64,000 bases of DNA from Anthostomella pinea (lineage: Eukaryota > Ascomycota > Sordariomycetes > Xylariales > Xylariaceae): contig CAUWAG010000013.1 of NCBI GenBank assembly GCA_963556695.1, forward strand, positions 496,001 through 560,000, read 5' to 3'. Below the pieces are notes generated by a model, which did no database searches, was not told the origin of the DNA, and saw only the letters and a list, made by a program, of their open reading frames with translations. Shown here in pieces: positions 10,471 to 22,057 of the stretch (position 1 is the first letter of the stretch; the number at the start of each line of letters is the position of its first letter). Position numbers and translations under genes: made by a program.

Positions 10471-11317
10471 GGCTGCTTCGAGAAGGTTTGAAGTATGGAG
10501 GAATGAGCTTTGGCTTCTTTGGAAGGCTTGAAGTAAGTTGAAGTGGTTTATATGGTGAACCTGAACGTCAACCCAAGAGCCACCGCGGCTAAGGGCCAGT
10601 TACGCAATAAGGTTCTATCGGCGAGGCCGTTTCTCATGAGAGTGGTTCATGGAGGGTATGGAAGTCCACCCAGGAGGCACTGGGAGAGGCGCGCCATACT
10701 TGATGAGCTCATAGTGGCAAACTTTTTACAGCTTACAGGGGCAATTATACGGTCAGACGCAGAGCATCGTTATTCGTACTTCATTGATAGGGCATCATAA
10801 ACGATGCTAAACGCCATTTCATGGGATAGGCAGGACTAGACATCCACCTGGGGGCAACTCGCCACTATTATAAGAACAGATATGTAGTAACAATGATGAT
10901 TGACGGGAGCCCGGTATACAGTACATAGGATCGGTGTAGACGGCTCCGTCCGCCGGAGGCAAAGGAGTAAAATGCCTACCATGCACCGCAACAACTCACG
11001 GGCATTACGATCGTGATCGCGTTCGCCGTTAGGATCTCGGTCGACGTCAGGGTCTCTTGGTCACGTTGAGGAACTCAGTAGCTGCTAGGACTACGGTCCT
11101 AGGATTACGTTGAAGTCTTTTTTCTAAAGTTCGTCCAAACGGCTAGCTGTCACGGTTGGCTTACGACAAGCGGCATCAATAGACGTTGACTGACAGGATT
11201 GACTCGAATTGATGGACGCAGTCAGTGCCCGCCGTGCCTCTCGGGCTCTCCAGATTTTCAAGGAGTGACACTTCTCTCCTAAGGCTCACTTCACCCACCC
11301 CATAATGGCAGATGACA

Positions 11318-11389
11318 GATCGCTACTTAGCCACGTTGGTAGCTCAGTTAGGAGATCGATACTTAGCCACATTGGCAGCTGAGTTAGAC
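11318..11389 (+). repeat. 36-bp tandem duplication
   Basis: Two adjacent 36-nt units begin GATCGCTACTTAGCCAC (11318) and GATCGATACTTAGCCAC (11354) and differ at four positions in the first 34. In the plus frame starting at 11312 they encode a 12-residue repeat, DRYLATL(V/A)A(Q/E)L. The surrounding 142-codon ORF is otherwise unconvincing. Confidence 0.75.
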
Positions 11390-11569
11390 CCCGATGCCCT
11401 CATCAGGAGCAACATTCACAGCCTTGAGGCCTTCTTCGGGACGATCGGTGGAAGAATCCAAGCATGCAGCCGGCATGCACATATGCTCCCCAGGTCAGGC
11501 TGCGCAAGCCATTGCAATCATGTCCGCAACTCAACCATTACGCAAACGCCCTCAGGTTCTGTTATAATG

Positions 11570-11587
11570 GCCGACCTGCAGGTCGGC
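11570..11587. repeat. 18-nt perfect palindrome
   Basis: GCCGACCTGCAGGTCGGC equals its own reverse complement. It could be a binding site or chance. No gene context supports a specific role. Confidence 0.6.
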
Positions 11588-12294
11588 GAAAGCATCTACC
11601 GGTACGCAGGTCGCGGGAAGTCCGTCGAGGGGATCATATCATCTTCCTCGCCTCGACAAGGCGGCTCTTCCCGCCGGGGAGTGTCCCGTGTAGGCAACAA
11701 CCGACCACATCGCCAGGATCAGTATTGCCACCCCGCGTAGCATCGCCGCCGGTTGCCTGAAAGCCCCATGGTCCATGTTTGGGAGGTAACACGATGGTCG
11801 ATTGCGTGCCGCAGAACAAGGCTGCTGGTGGAGGGTTCCAGCGCATTAGCTCTCCATACGTACTCCAAGTCAGCCTCGACGACGTGAGTGGTGCTGCCCT
11901 GCTGCGTCATGTTTCGGTCCCGGTAGACGGAAGGGCTTCAGCCAGAAGCGGTCATGTGCATTGCGGCGGCGGGATCTCGTTGCCTTGGTTCGCCCGGTTT
12001 GCCTTGCTCCATGCGACCAATCTTGTGGTGGGTGGGTGGTACAGAGATCATGCAATATGCACTGGTGCGTTGTCCATGACTCCATGATGCAGTCTATATG
12101 TCTGTCTGCACGGAAAGATAAGGCGGCCGCCGCCTCTCGCAACCTCATTTGCTCAGTCTGCATATGTTGAAGAGTCGGTGAGGCTTACGATACGTGCTTC
12201 CTGGTATAGGACTTCAATCCAGAAGCCATGGACGCCTTTGGGGGAGGGGACTATTCATCCCCAAGGCCGCCCGTGCCTGGATGGGCGTCTCTGA

Positions 12295-12301
12295 CTATAA
12301 G
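12295..12301 (+). promoter_or_regulatory. Candidate TATA element
   Basis: CTATAAG lies about 103 nt before the ATG at 12404, a usual distance in ascomycetes. It is one reason for preferring the internal start. Confidence 0.4.
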
Positions 12302-12403
12302 TACTGCACGGAGAAGACCTCGCTTTGGACATCTGCAGCCTACGAAGGACCCAGAACCATCCACCAAGCTCCACACAGTCACAGACAGAGGGCCGCGACG
12401 ATA

Positions 12404-13222
12404 ATGACAGGAACGGCGGAATCGTATTGCGCCAACTTCATCGCCAACTTGGAGGGATGGAAGGGCATCGAGCTCCCTAAGGACGATGGGTTACTGGCGA
12501 CCCTGGAAGCCCTCGATAGACGCATGAGAGCGCTCGAGGCCATGGACAGAATCACGCCGCCGCCACCGATGCTCGAGCCGTCGTGGGACTCGCTCACATG
12601 GCGCGTTTGCCGTCTGGCAAACCGATGGCCCGGCCGCCCGATAAACACGGTCACGCCTCCGTTCATTCAGCCCTCGCTGCCACTCCTCAAGAGCGCGATC
12701 GCGGGTATTGTCGGTCCTAAGCCTATGTCGTGGCCCGAGAAGGAGGACCTGGAGGAGAAGGAGGTGATCAGCCGGGCAACGCAGTGGCTTTGTCACACGG
12801 CCGGAGGTCGGGTCATCAAAGCCTGTACCTCGTTTAATCTCGCCGGCGCCTGCGCACTAGCCCTGGACCTGTCGCTCGAGGTCGAGGCCAGGCCTGGAAT
12901 GCCGCTTGTCCGTCGACCACCCGGCCCCGTTGGCCCGCCTATCCGTCCGCCGATCATCAAGGGACCGAAGAAAAGCTGCTGTGGCTGCTGCGTCTGCTCC
13001 TGTCATGGCAAGGAGCAGAAGAAGACCGATTCCAAGCGCGTTTCCGCCTGGTTGACGGGTAATAGCAAGTCGAAGAAATCCCACGGGAGTTGCGGAAGCT
13101 CGCGAGTGGCGGGCTGGTTCAAGAAGCTGGCGTTTTGGCGACGCACAAGCCGGTGTTACGACACTGACAGCGACAGCGGCAGCGAAATATCTTCGCTGTC
13201 TTCGGCTACCATGATTGTGTAG
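12404..13222 (+). CDS. Hypothetical Cys/Pro-rich basic protein
   Basis: A single open frame of 272 codons from the chosen ATG at 12404. The same frame extends upstream to an ATG at 12194, but a TATA-like element at 12295 and poor upstream composition favour 12404. Visible features are an N-terminal helical part (LEALDRRMRALEAMDR), a proline-rich stretch (RRPPGPVGPPIRPP), a cluster KKSCCGCCVCSCHGKEQKK (a possible palmitoylation or metal-binding cluster), a Lys/Ser-rich region and an acidic-serine tail (DTDSDSGSEISS). No signal peptide and no known domain. Function not recognised. It may be membrane-attached by cysteine acylation, but that is inference only. Confidence 0.6.
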   Translation: MTGTAESYCANFIANLEGWKGIELPKDDGLLATLEALDRRMRALEAMDRITPPPPMLEPSWDSLTWRVCRLANRWPGRPINTVTPPFIQPSLPLLKSAIAGIVGPKPMSWPEKEDLEEKEVISRATQWLCHTAGGRVIKACTSFNLAGACALALDLSLEVEARPGMPLVRRPPGPVGPPIRPPIIKGPKKSCCGCCVCSCHGKEQKKTDSKRVSAWLTGNSKSKKSHGSCGSSRVAGWFKKLAFWRRTSRCYDTDSDSGSEISSLSSATMIV

Positions 13223-15320
13223 CTTGTTTGCTTTCTTGGCCTGGGGTCCAGAAGTGAAGGACCACATGAAGGCTAGTGCACCTGTACTTGCACGATCACA
13301 CTGGGCATGCAGAACGATATACGTCCCTCCTGCCCCATCACCCCAAATAATGGTAGTCATAGACACAATACTAGTGAGCGTTGATGAACGGCTTCCTCTT
13401 CGCAAGAGAAACGGCATGTAATCAAGAGCATCGTGCTAGACCATGCTTGCAAGGTACGCTGCCCAGGGTCAGATGCCATATCGATGTTTCCAGATGAGAT
13501 ACTAGGGAGTCAGTACCTAGAAATGAAAGACCAAACAAACTCTTGTTTGATCAACGGGCGGCTGGAATTTGCATGCAGTGCCGATAATCAAGGTCTGGTG
13601 TCCTATAGACGAGACTTGCGGACTCTCCCTGATCTTCACCACAAATGCTGACGGGTCGGAGGTGATTGAGCGCCAGTCAGCCGGCTTGACACCTGAATGG
13701 CGCCCGTGCAGCTCTGGTAGAAAGCCCGAGTACAATGCACCTTGTTGAACTTGTCGGGGTTCTGACTACCGTCCTGCCTACCGTCCTGCCAAAGCAGTCT
13801 TGTCGTTACGGCTGCGTCGAAGACTCGCGATGGGCAAATCATGCTTGTAAGGTCCGCAGGTGTAAGCGCGAGTGGTGCTGCTCCTATGATGGCGGAGTAT
13901 GGCGAGTAAGCTGATCCGAAGCCTAGCTTCATGCTATAGGTTTACTTCCATGTATAATCGTGCCAGATCCCAGGGTCAGTTGAAGTTTTAATGACGCCCC
14001 CTACGCCACATCCCTCGTTACATGCACGAACTTCACGGACAACAGCGACGACGACGTGGTCTCTCCAGATTGAGCCCTTACGGAAAGTCCCAAAGGCTCA
14101 GGTGCTGACGAAGTTGGAAGCGGCACTCGAACATGGACAGGTGCACCGTACAGCTGCGGCGAGACTCCGATACGAGGCGTGAACGGCCGAGGCGGCTCCC
14201 GTTGGATATAAGATTTTAACGATATTCAAGAGTTGACTTATTAAAGTAAATGTACCTATTCAGTCAGTCAGTCAGTCAGTCACCTGCATGCAGGCTGCAG
14301 GTGCGGTCAGTGGACCAATTAGTGAACTACCTAGGTAGGTAGTTAGGTGGCTGGTGGGTGGCAGCCGGCGCCAACGAACCCGGCAGCTGAACCAGGAAGC
14401 AGGCAGCTGCAAGAGCCCGAAACCATAACTTAGGTAGGCAGAGAGCCCAAACAGTGTCCAACACATCCCTTAAGGTTGTGCTCACCCGAGGCAAACATCA
14501 TCATCACCGTCATCCACATCGTCTTCTTCTTCTTCGTCGTCGTCGTCGCAAGACTTGGCAGCATGGTCACTGCTACGGGATACTTCGACGGATCGCCCAC
14601 AAAAGCCGGGAATCGGAACTTTGCAAGTTTGCAGAGATCCTTGATCCCCAGTATCCTGGGGTTCCATTTTTAGACGTGGTTGTGGAGCAGCAATTTCAAG
14701 GATTTCACAGCCTCCCGTCCCAGGCTCCCAGCCGACAGCCAACTGCATGTGTGTGAGCCAGACCAGAGGAAGCCGGCCTTCCAAGTGGAGAGTTCTGATG
14801 CAGAGTTGCCGTACGGGCGGCCGCCCAGCAGCCATAGCCATGCCCCATGATCCATGGACCATTAGCGGATCGACGAAGAAGAGCTGAGCACAAGTTGGTT
14901 GTTTGTGTGGATGGGGACCAGCCAGAACAGCCAGGGCTAATTCATTGAAGACGGCGCCAGCTGATGAGTTGTGGTTGTGTTGCCTTGCCTTCATTGCCTC
15001 GCCTTGCCTACCTCTCCTCTCCCCGACGAGTGTGATCATTGATGCCGACGGAATTACGAAATCCCCAGTACCACCACACGCAAACACACGCCTACCAACT
15101 AATAAAACCTCCTGCAGGCCGATGCACTAATACAGCGTGCCAAACGCTACCCTAAGCAAGCCTCGCGATTCATGTAAAGGAGAGACACAGGGTTGCAATT
15201 GCAACGTCGAAACCGACAACACACGTCGAAACCGACAACACACGATCGAGGACCGAGAACACTTACCAACCCGTACCATAGCCGGGGGTGCGACCCGACC
15301 ACACCGACACACCACCAGCC
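13223..15320. other. Intergenic region with simple repeats
   Basis: No supported gene. Contains five CAGT units (14261-14280) directly followed by an 8-bp-arm hairpin CACCTGCA...TGCAGGTG (14281-14303), GTAGGT-type repeats (about 14325-14348) and CAT/TCTTCT/CGTCGT simple repeats (14499-14549). Those simple repeats create a false acidic ORF on the minus strand. The right part is the promoter of the gene at 15321. Confidence 0.5.
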
Positions 15321-16499
15321 ATGCGACCACTCCTACTACCGCCCTCCCTCCTCGTCGCCCTCCTCCTGCAGACCGCCCCAGCGCACGGCATCGACAACGA
15401 CTTCTCCGCCTACCCGGAGGGGTCGCAGCAGTGCCTCTACGATGCGGCCGACAGCAGCCAGTGTACGGGCAGCACCGGCCAGGAGCTGAACCAGTGCCTG
15501 TGCACGAACCAGGGCAACTTCATCTACAACACGGCGGACTGCGTAGCGAAGGCCTCGCCAGCGGACCTCGAGGCCGTCTACTCGACGCTCGAGAACAACT
15601 GCGCCGGCACCGGCGTCACCATCGCCGTGTCCAAGGAGGCCTTTCTGAGCTCGGCCGCTGCGGCCACGTCGTCGACGTCAAGCACGAGTACGGCGATTTC
15701 GACTTCGACGACCTCCTCCTCAGACGGCACAACGGCCACAACTTCATATTCTACCTCCACCACTTCCACCTCATCTACCTCCTCCTCACCCACAAACACC
15801 GGCACCGCGACCCCCGACGACACAGGGTCCCTCACGACAGGCGCCAAGATCGGCGTCGGCGTCGGCGTAGCCTTCGGCGCCATCGTCGCCGCCCTAGCCG
15901 CGTGGTTCATCTGGGCGTACTCGCGGCGGAAGCGCAACTACACGCACCACAGCCAGCTGCAGGACCTAAACCTCAACAGCGACGACTCCAACCCCTCCAA
16001 CACTAACGGGCTCGGATTCGCCCCCAGTAGTAACCCGTACAACACCGAGTTCGCGCAGCACAACCCACAACACGAGGCAGCCGAACTGGCACCCGTCGAG
16101 TGGAAGCCCGGCGGGTACTACAGCCCCACTAAGGACGGCGCCGGGGAGCAGGGGGCCAAGGCGAGCGAGCCGCTGCTGGCGGAGCTGGGAGGCGACGACC
16201 ATCACGGCCGCGACGTGGTCGAGATGGGCGAGAGCGCGCCGGTCGAATTGCCCGCCGACGAGGCGTATCTGGGGTACACAGACCACAGCCCCAACCCCAA
16301 CTCCAGCCCCAGTCATGGGGCAGCGGCCGGCGATAGGACGACGAGGAGTGTCTCGATGATGTCGTCGCAGCTGGACGGCGGGCTCTCCCCGGCGGGTTAC
16401 TCGCAGGGCGCGCCCGCCGCCGGCGATGTGTCGCCGTTTTCGTCGCGGCACTCGGGGACGACGGGGACGGGGACGGGGGTAGGGACGGGGACGTACTGA
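15321..16499 (+). CDS. Type I membrane protein, Mid2/WSC-sensor-like architecture
   Basis: 392 aa from the ATG at 15321, chosen over the in-frame ATG at 15288 because it starts a clean signal peptide (MRPLLLPPSLLVALLLQTA) and has a good context (AGCC before ATG). Order of parts: signal peptide; an about 95-residue extracellular region with six cysteines (QQC, SSQC, NQCLC, ADC, NNC); a Ser/Thr-rich, probably O-mannosylated stalk (SSTSSTSTAISTSTTSSS); a Gly/Ala-rich transmembrane helix (IGVGVGVAFGAIVAALAAWF) with RRKR stop-transfer; and a long, disordered cytoplasmic tail. This layout is that of fungal wall-stress sensors and SKG6/Mid2-like proteins. The cysteine pattern is not a full CFEM (eight cysteines) or WSC domain. 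A cell-wall or surface sensing role is inferred from architecture. Confidence 0.85.
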   Translation: MRPLLLPPSLLVALLLQTAPAHGIDNDFSAYPEGSQQCLYDAADSSQCTGSTGQELNQCLCTNQGNFIYNTADCVAKASPADLEAVYSTLENNCAGTGVTIAVSKEAFLSSAAAATSSTSSTSTAISTSTTSSSDGTTATTSYSTSTTSTSSTSSSPTNTGTATPDDTGSLTTGAKIGVGVGVAFGAIVAALAAWFIWAYSRRKRNYTHHSQLQDLNLNSDDSNPSNTNGLGFAPSSNPYNTEFAQHNPQHEAAELAPVEWKPGGYYSPTKDGAGEQGAKASEPLLAELGGDDHHGRDVVEMGESAPVELPADEAYLGYTDHSPNPNSSPSHGAAAGDRTTRSVSMMSSQLDGGLSPAGYSQGAPAAGDVSPFSSRHSGTTGTGTGVGTGTY

Positions 16500-17418
16500 C
16501 CCCGGTAGATTGTCAGGCTTGCAGAAGGTTTGCAGTTGCATGCATATATGATATATAACATGTCTGCGTATAGAGAGAATAATGGTTAGGGCATACAGGC
16601 GGTGTTTGGGCGGCGCGATACAGCACCTCGCAGGATACGCGGAATTGTTGACTTTTGGATGTTTACATGAGGCGAGCCCATACCAGGACATGGAATTTAA
16701 TGCAATTAATGATCAATCGGCTTGGGGAATTGCCAATCTGCCTGAACCATCGGATTGTGGCCATGTCAGTTGTCGCGACGTCTTTTGTGATCATCACTAC
16801 CTTCAATGTTCCATGCTACAGTTCAGGGATGTGGTGAGCACGGCAGCATAAAGCGCATGATTTCTGTTTAAATCTGGCACAATGTCGTTACGGGGTGATC
16901 CACATAGAATAACCAAAAACGTGCCACTTGTAGAGTAGGGTTGAACGAAGCGTATGATTCGTTCGCGAAGTAGTATTTACTGTGTCAGGGGGTATATAAT
17001 GTGCCCTGATCCGCAACCCGGCCGGTCCCTTGACCTTATCTAGCTCTGACATGACTCAAATGCAGGAACGCATACGCCGACAATGATGGAGGAACAGGTG
17101 GTCGAGCCGTGATCCAAAAGGAGGAATCGGTGCCCAGCCAAAACAACAAGCTCGTGCTTTGCCACCCACGTGGAGCCGGTAACTCCATCCATGAAACTTA
17201 CGTGAGTGCCAGCGTAGTTTCCAGTCGTCGATCCCTTGACAACATATGAAATAGACCATTCCATCCGAGACGTGTGTGGAGCGTATAATCATGACAGAGT
17301 TTGACGTGCTGAAGTTGATACGAGTGTATCATACAGCAACAGTAAAAGTGCGCAGGTGGATGGAAGTAGACAGAGATGTGATTGTCGGAACGTTGGAGGA
17401 TTGTGAATGAAGGATGGA
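16500..17418. other. Intergenic region, no gene seen
   Basis: Moderately AT-rich, with only short ORFs. Includes the 3' ends of the two flanking convergent genes. Confidence 0.5.
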
Positions 17419-20400
17419 CTAATGGTTTTCATCCGAATGGTTGCCATTCAGGCCGTTGGGCAGCAGTTTTTCGGGGGACCCTTGAGCACTCCTAACCCCA
17501 TTGACTTGTATGGTACGGGGTGAAATGCTCGTTGGTGATAGGTCACCGCCAGCGTAGCCTGTATGGTCGTTCGAAGCCATACTTCTTGGCGTCAGATGAG
17601 CACCGTTCAGCACAGATTGTTTCTGTTGCTCAGTGAGAAGGTGGGCGAGATTCTGCTCGATACACAGACGGGCATAGTCAGGTTCATCAGGCGAGACTGC
17701 GATAAGACCACCCCTTCTGGGAACACGGTTCTCCGCGAATGGTTCTCTGCTTGGCTTATACGGCTGAGGCTTATCCTCGCCGACGAGTTGCCCGTTGATG
17801 TAGTGCTTGTATCTTGGTGCAAACGACCCACGGCTCTCGGCACCTGGATCCTGTTTCCACTTCGCGGGAGCACTCCAGGTTAAGAGAGCCGATTCATGTT
17901 CCGGAAGTTCGCGGTAGCAGATCGAGAGTTTGACGTTGCGAAGGTGAGGAATCGTTGGTACGATGTAGAGGAAATCCGACTCCTGTGGCACGGTCAATAT
18001 TGCGTTGCATGTGGAACAGGGGTACAGGTTCATTTACCTTGACAAAGAACATGTCTGTCTCGAAGAAACGCTCCGCTGCCAACCCACGAAGTTGTTCAAG
18101 TCTCTTATAGCCAACGGTATGTGGATCGCCACCATAGTAGTCCGAAAGTTGGTCACCCAAATGATAGAGTCTACCCTCGGTCAAGGCATACCGGTCTTGC
18201 TCCAGTCGCCAGATGACGCGCTTAGCGATGCGCGAAACGGGGATGTGCTCCCAAGCGGTGTCTATCGCCCTGTCAGCTCTTGAGTCGCAATCGACACGAG
18301 ATGGATGCCACTTACATCTCGACAGCGTAAGATCCTTTTCCCCAAGGAGTAGAGCGACCTGAGTATTAAGGAGCCACTGCTCGCGACCATCCGGAAGACC
18401 GGTAGCTGATGGCCTGATAGTGTCGTACCGAACTCCTTGTGCTTTGGCAAAGAGCTCGACCACCTCCTTCTGTTTCGAATCTTGACAACCATCGAGCCAG
18501 CGTAGAAGTGGAGGCAATTTGGAAAGACGGAGTCTTTCTTGCTCTTCCTGACGGGCTCGCATCAACTCGAGTTCGCGTGCAGCTCGCTCAGCTCGTTTGC
18601 GCTCCCGTTCCCTGCGCTCCTCCTCCTCTCGAAGGCGCCGGACTTCCTCCGCCGCTTCTTTCTCGCGACGGATCCTATCCTCTTCTTCTCGCTGCTTCCT
18701 TTCTTCCTCTTCCTTGCGTCTCTGTTCTTCCTCTTCCTGCTGTCGTTTCTCTTCTTCCCGTTGCCGTTTCTCCTCCTCCTCTCTCAGTTTCCGTTCCTCC
18801 TCGAGCCGAGCCTTTTCCGCCTCTTGCTTGCGCTTCAACTCTTCTCGTTCAAGCCTAGCACGTTCCTCTTCTTCGAGGCGCTTCTGTTCGGCCTCCTGTT
18901 CCTTTCGCTTTGCCTCTGCTTCTTGTTTCTTTCTCTCCTCTTCCTGGCGCTGGCGTTCGGTCTCTTTTCCCTTGGCATCTTCGACCGCGGCTGCGGCTGC
19001 AGCTGCTTCTGCTTCCGCTTGCCGTTTCTTTGCCTCTTGGCGCTCACGTTCAGCTTGCCGCTGACTGTCTTCGGAAGAAACTGCCGGTGGTGCATCGCGC
19101 ATTTCTACGTCGGGTTCGGAAGCCACAGTGATACTGTTCTTGTCTGAGCTATGCGACTTTATGATCTTCTTGACCTTTTCTGGCTCCTTGCGCTCGTTTT
19201 CGGAAGGACGCTGTCGCTTTGCAGACTCACGGGATGAATTCCGCTTGCGTTGTCGGTCATCAGGCACATTAAGCTGTGATTGACGTCTTTCCCGCCCATC
19301 GGAATCAACGAGCTTCCTTCTCTTAACAGGCGCCTCAACGTCATCCTTGTCTCCAGACCCATGCCGCGAGGGACTAACACTGGAGCGGCTTCTCTTGCTG
19401 GAGTTGTCACCGCCGGATGGCTTGTCGATGGAGTCGTCACGCTTCAATGCTTTCGTCCGGTCGTGATACTTCTCGGAAAGTCGGTCAGGCCGAGTCTTCT
19501 CTGGTGCGTCATCGTTCTTCGTATCCACCCGGTCAGTAGAGTTGTTCGATGCCATGCTTGCGCGGCGCTGCTTCTCCTGCTTCTCCCGCTGCCGTTCTTT
19601 ACCGGAGATGAGCTTACGCCGCGGTTTCACCGCTTCGCCATCGGAAGATCCAGCAGCGCCCTCTGATTCGGGCATTCTGGATTTCGCGGGGGGCTTTGAT
19701 GCCGCAGGAGATGCTTCGGGGTCAGAGGAGCCAGTATTCGCTGCTCGTTCTTCCCTTTTGGGTCGACCTGGTCCACGTTTCGGCGAGGTTTGTTCGTCGT
19801 GGGCACTAAAGGAGAGCGAACGCCTCTTTTGCTTAGGGCTGTTGGGAACCTTGGTGGCAGGGCGTTTTTTGGCGTCGGCCTCACGAGACGGACTCAAAGG
19901 CCGGCGCTTGGAAGACTGAGCACGTTTAGATCCGGGTTCCAAATCCTGCTCACGCCTATTAGGAGAAGACTTCGGCTTTGAAGAACCCTTCGACTTCTTG
20001 CGCTCATCGTAGGCAATCTTCAGAATATGTTCCTCATCTTTCCAATTAGGCCCTTCTCGGCGTCTAGCAATCTCATAATAGGTCTGCCCCTTATAGCGAC
20101 GTGTTGGATCAAAGCCGTTAGCGTTGACGAGAAGTTTGACAACATCGAGGTTCTCTTGGCCAATGGCGGCGAGCATTGGCGTTCCAAATTCGACCGGAAG
20201 GTTTGCGACTGGGCGCGGGTCTGGATTGGCGCCTCCTAGAGCCAAAAGAAGTTCTACGACAAGTTTGTGACCTCCACGAGCCGCGTTGACCAGAGCCTCC
20301 GGGTCATCACAGCGCTCCTTGACCTGTAACACGCGCGTCACGGTTTCATTATCACCACGCGCCGCGGCCTGCCGGAGGGTTTTGTCATCGAGGTTCATGT

Positions 20401-22057
20401 ATAACAGGTGGTTACTTGTCTTGGTCGATCGTACAGTTCCACCCCGCCTTTGCGCCGCCAGAATGCTGCTTGCAGAAGCTGCTGGGGAGCGGCGCGGACT
20501 ATCAGCTCCATGCGATGAAAGAGCATCGTGTGAATCCTGGGGTTGGTGATCCTCCGAAGTTCGCCGCAATTCGCCTACCCTTTCTTTCGCTTCCCGGAGT
20601 GCGGCGCGTATCTCGTCAGCGTTATCCACGTCGTCTGGGACCTTCTCCAGTGGTTCGTGGCCAGAGGCATCCGCTTTGCGAGGATTGACGCCTGCTTTCA
20701 ACAGTATCTTGATGACACCGAGATGGCCATTCTCCACGGCATCCAGTAACGGGGTCTCCTTGTCGCCGTTGCGACAGTCCAGATTGCACCCTGCATCGAC
20801 CAAAAGCTGAACGATGCCTTCGTGGCCGTGCAAAGCGGCGACTTGCAGCGGCGTGTTCCCTGCATAATCGGCAAAGTTCAGGTCTTCGGGTCTTTCGGCT
20901 AGTCGTTTCTTCGCAGTCTCGTATTCGCCTCTGGCGCAAGCCTTGGCAAGCCACGTTTGTCCGTGGTTGTCAACGTGTTTCTTGTGTGCGGGCAGCTTCG
21001 CTGGAGACATGGTCGAATCGCCTGTGAGAGGCGTAGCGATGCTTCTCAACTTGGAGCTCCGTGGGTGCGGGCTTCCACTCGCTGAGGAATCATCAGATTG
21101 GTAGTCGGTGGTGTGGAGAGGCGCGGGGATACGTCGTTTCTTGGTGCTCAACCCATTGGAGGTTTGAGAAGGAAGCTGGGTCGAGAGACTTCGTCGGTGC
21201 GCACGACCATGCGGAGAGAGAGATCGGTTTCGGGAGGTGGATTGTCTATCGGGTTGCCGGAGAGGCGGTTGTCTGTGGTCCCTTTCTCTCGCAGCTGATG
21301 CATCGAGTGTGGTGTCCGAAATGCGCGGTCGACGGGCCTTGCGAGACTCCCCCTCGTCGTCAGATTCGGTCTTGAGAGGCTTACGTTTAGCGGAAACGTG
21401 CCTGTCTACAGGTTTGGACTTGTCCTTCTGGGGGAGCTTGTGCGATCGCGATTTGGAGGATTCTGAGTCTGATTCCGAATGGGCGTCATCGGGTCTGTGG
21501 CGTGGATGGGAGGAATCGTGGTTGTTGCGACGATGACCAGGTGGAGATGCAGGCGCGGAGCTGAGACCACTGGAACCGTCTTTTCCTCGCTGTTGCTTCT
21601 CTTTCTCGAAAGGCCGTGTTTTCTTTCCCAACAAGGAAGCCGCAGCAACGGTATCAGCAGAGTGGACCCCATTGCGATCGCCATCCCTACTATCCCTCAA
21701 TGGTTTTCTCGGCGGAGGCAGTACATCATCTATCTCTCCCTCGCTCCTATCTTCGTGCTTGATGACCTTTCTGGGTTTCAACGGAGAAATTCCATCCTTC
21801 CCAGGCAAGACAATCGTTTCGGCATCGGAATTCTGGTCGGGTGCGGCATCATCTTCCTGCGCGTTTGACGAGGTGGCCGGCGGCTTTGGGTCCTTGGGAG
21901 CAGACAATGTGGGCTTGGAGGTTATAGGGGATTTGACGATGTTCGCGGCGGGACTGGCGGTCGGCCTCGATGTGGGAAGGCCAGACTCTGTGTCTCCCCG
22001 CCTGGGAGAAGCAGGCTGCTTCGTGTTTGAGGACTCGACAACATTCTGCGCATCCAT
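17419..22057 (-). CDS. Large ankyrin-repeat/coiled-coil protein, Hos4-like (Set3 complex)
   Basis: Exons are 22057..18316, 18261..18038 and 17982..17419 (1,509 aa). The frame is also open upstream to an ATG at 22222, but the start MDAQNVVESS is preferred because sequence before it looks like leader. Order: disordered, charged N-terminal third; ankyrin repeats at about 363-480 (NTPLQVAALHGHEGIVQLLV, TPLLDAVENGHLGVIKILLK) and again about 551-680; an AT-hook-like KRGPGRPKREER (about 765); basic Ser/Arg/Lys-rich regions; a long Glu/Arg/Lys coiled coil (about 996-1176); and a conserved C-terminal domain (PPLLRWLDGCQD..., AKRVIWRLEQDRYAL, YLVP-like LYIVPTIPHLR). This matches filamentous fungal homologs of yeast Hos4, a subunit of the Set3 histone deacetylase complex; a nuclear chromatin role is inferred. 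The first intron (54 nt, GTAAGT...GATAG) is a multiple of three with no stop, so it may be retained. Confidence 0.85.

Larger units (their letters stand above)
10471..12403. other. Intergenic region with repeats and palindromes
   Basis: No convincing gene. Holds the promoter of the phosphoesterase gene on its left and of the gene at 12404 on its right, plus a 36-bp tandem repeat (11318-11389), an 18-nt perfect palindrome (11570-11587) and a 7-bp-arm hairpin CTAGGAC...GTCCTAG (about 11087-11104). Confidence 0.5.

Noticed and set aside
14482..15087. Minus-strand ORF of 201 codons with an Asp/Glu-rich end
   Set aside because: The acidic tail is produced by GTCGTC/TCTTCT simple repeats in the promoter region of the gene at 15321. 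No domain and no splice logic.
18539..19147. Plus-strand ORFs of 155-202 codons opposite the Hos4-like coiled coil
   Set aside because: They are reverse-strand shadows of Glu/Arg/Lys repeats, giving artificial Ser/Leu/Phe-rich proteins.
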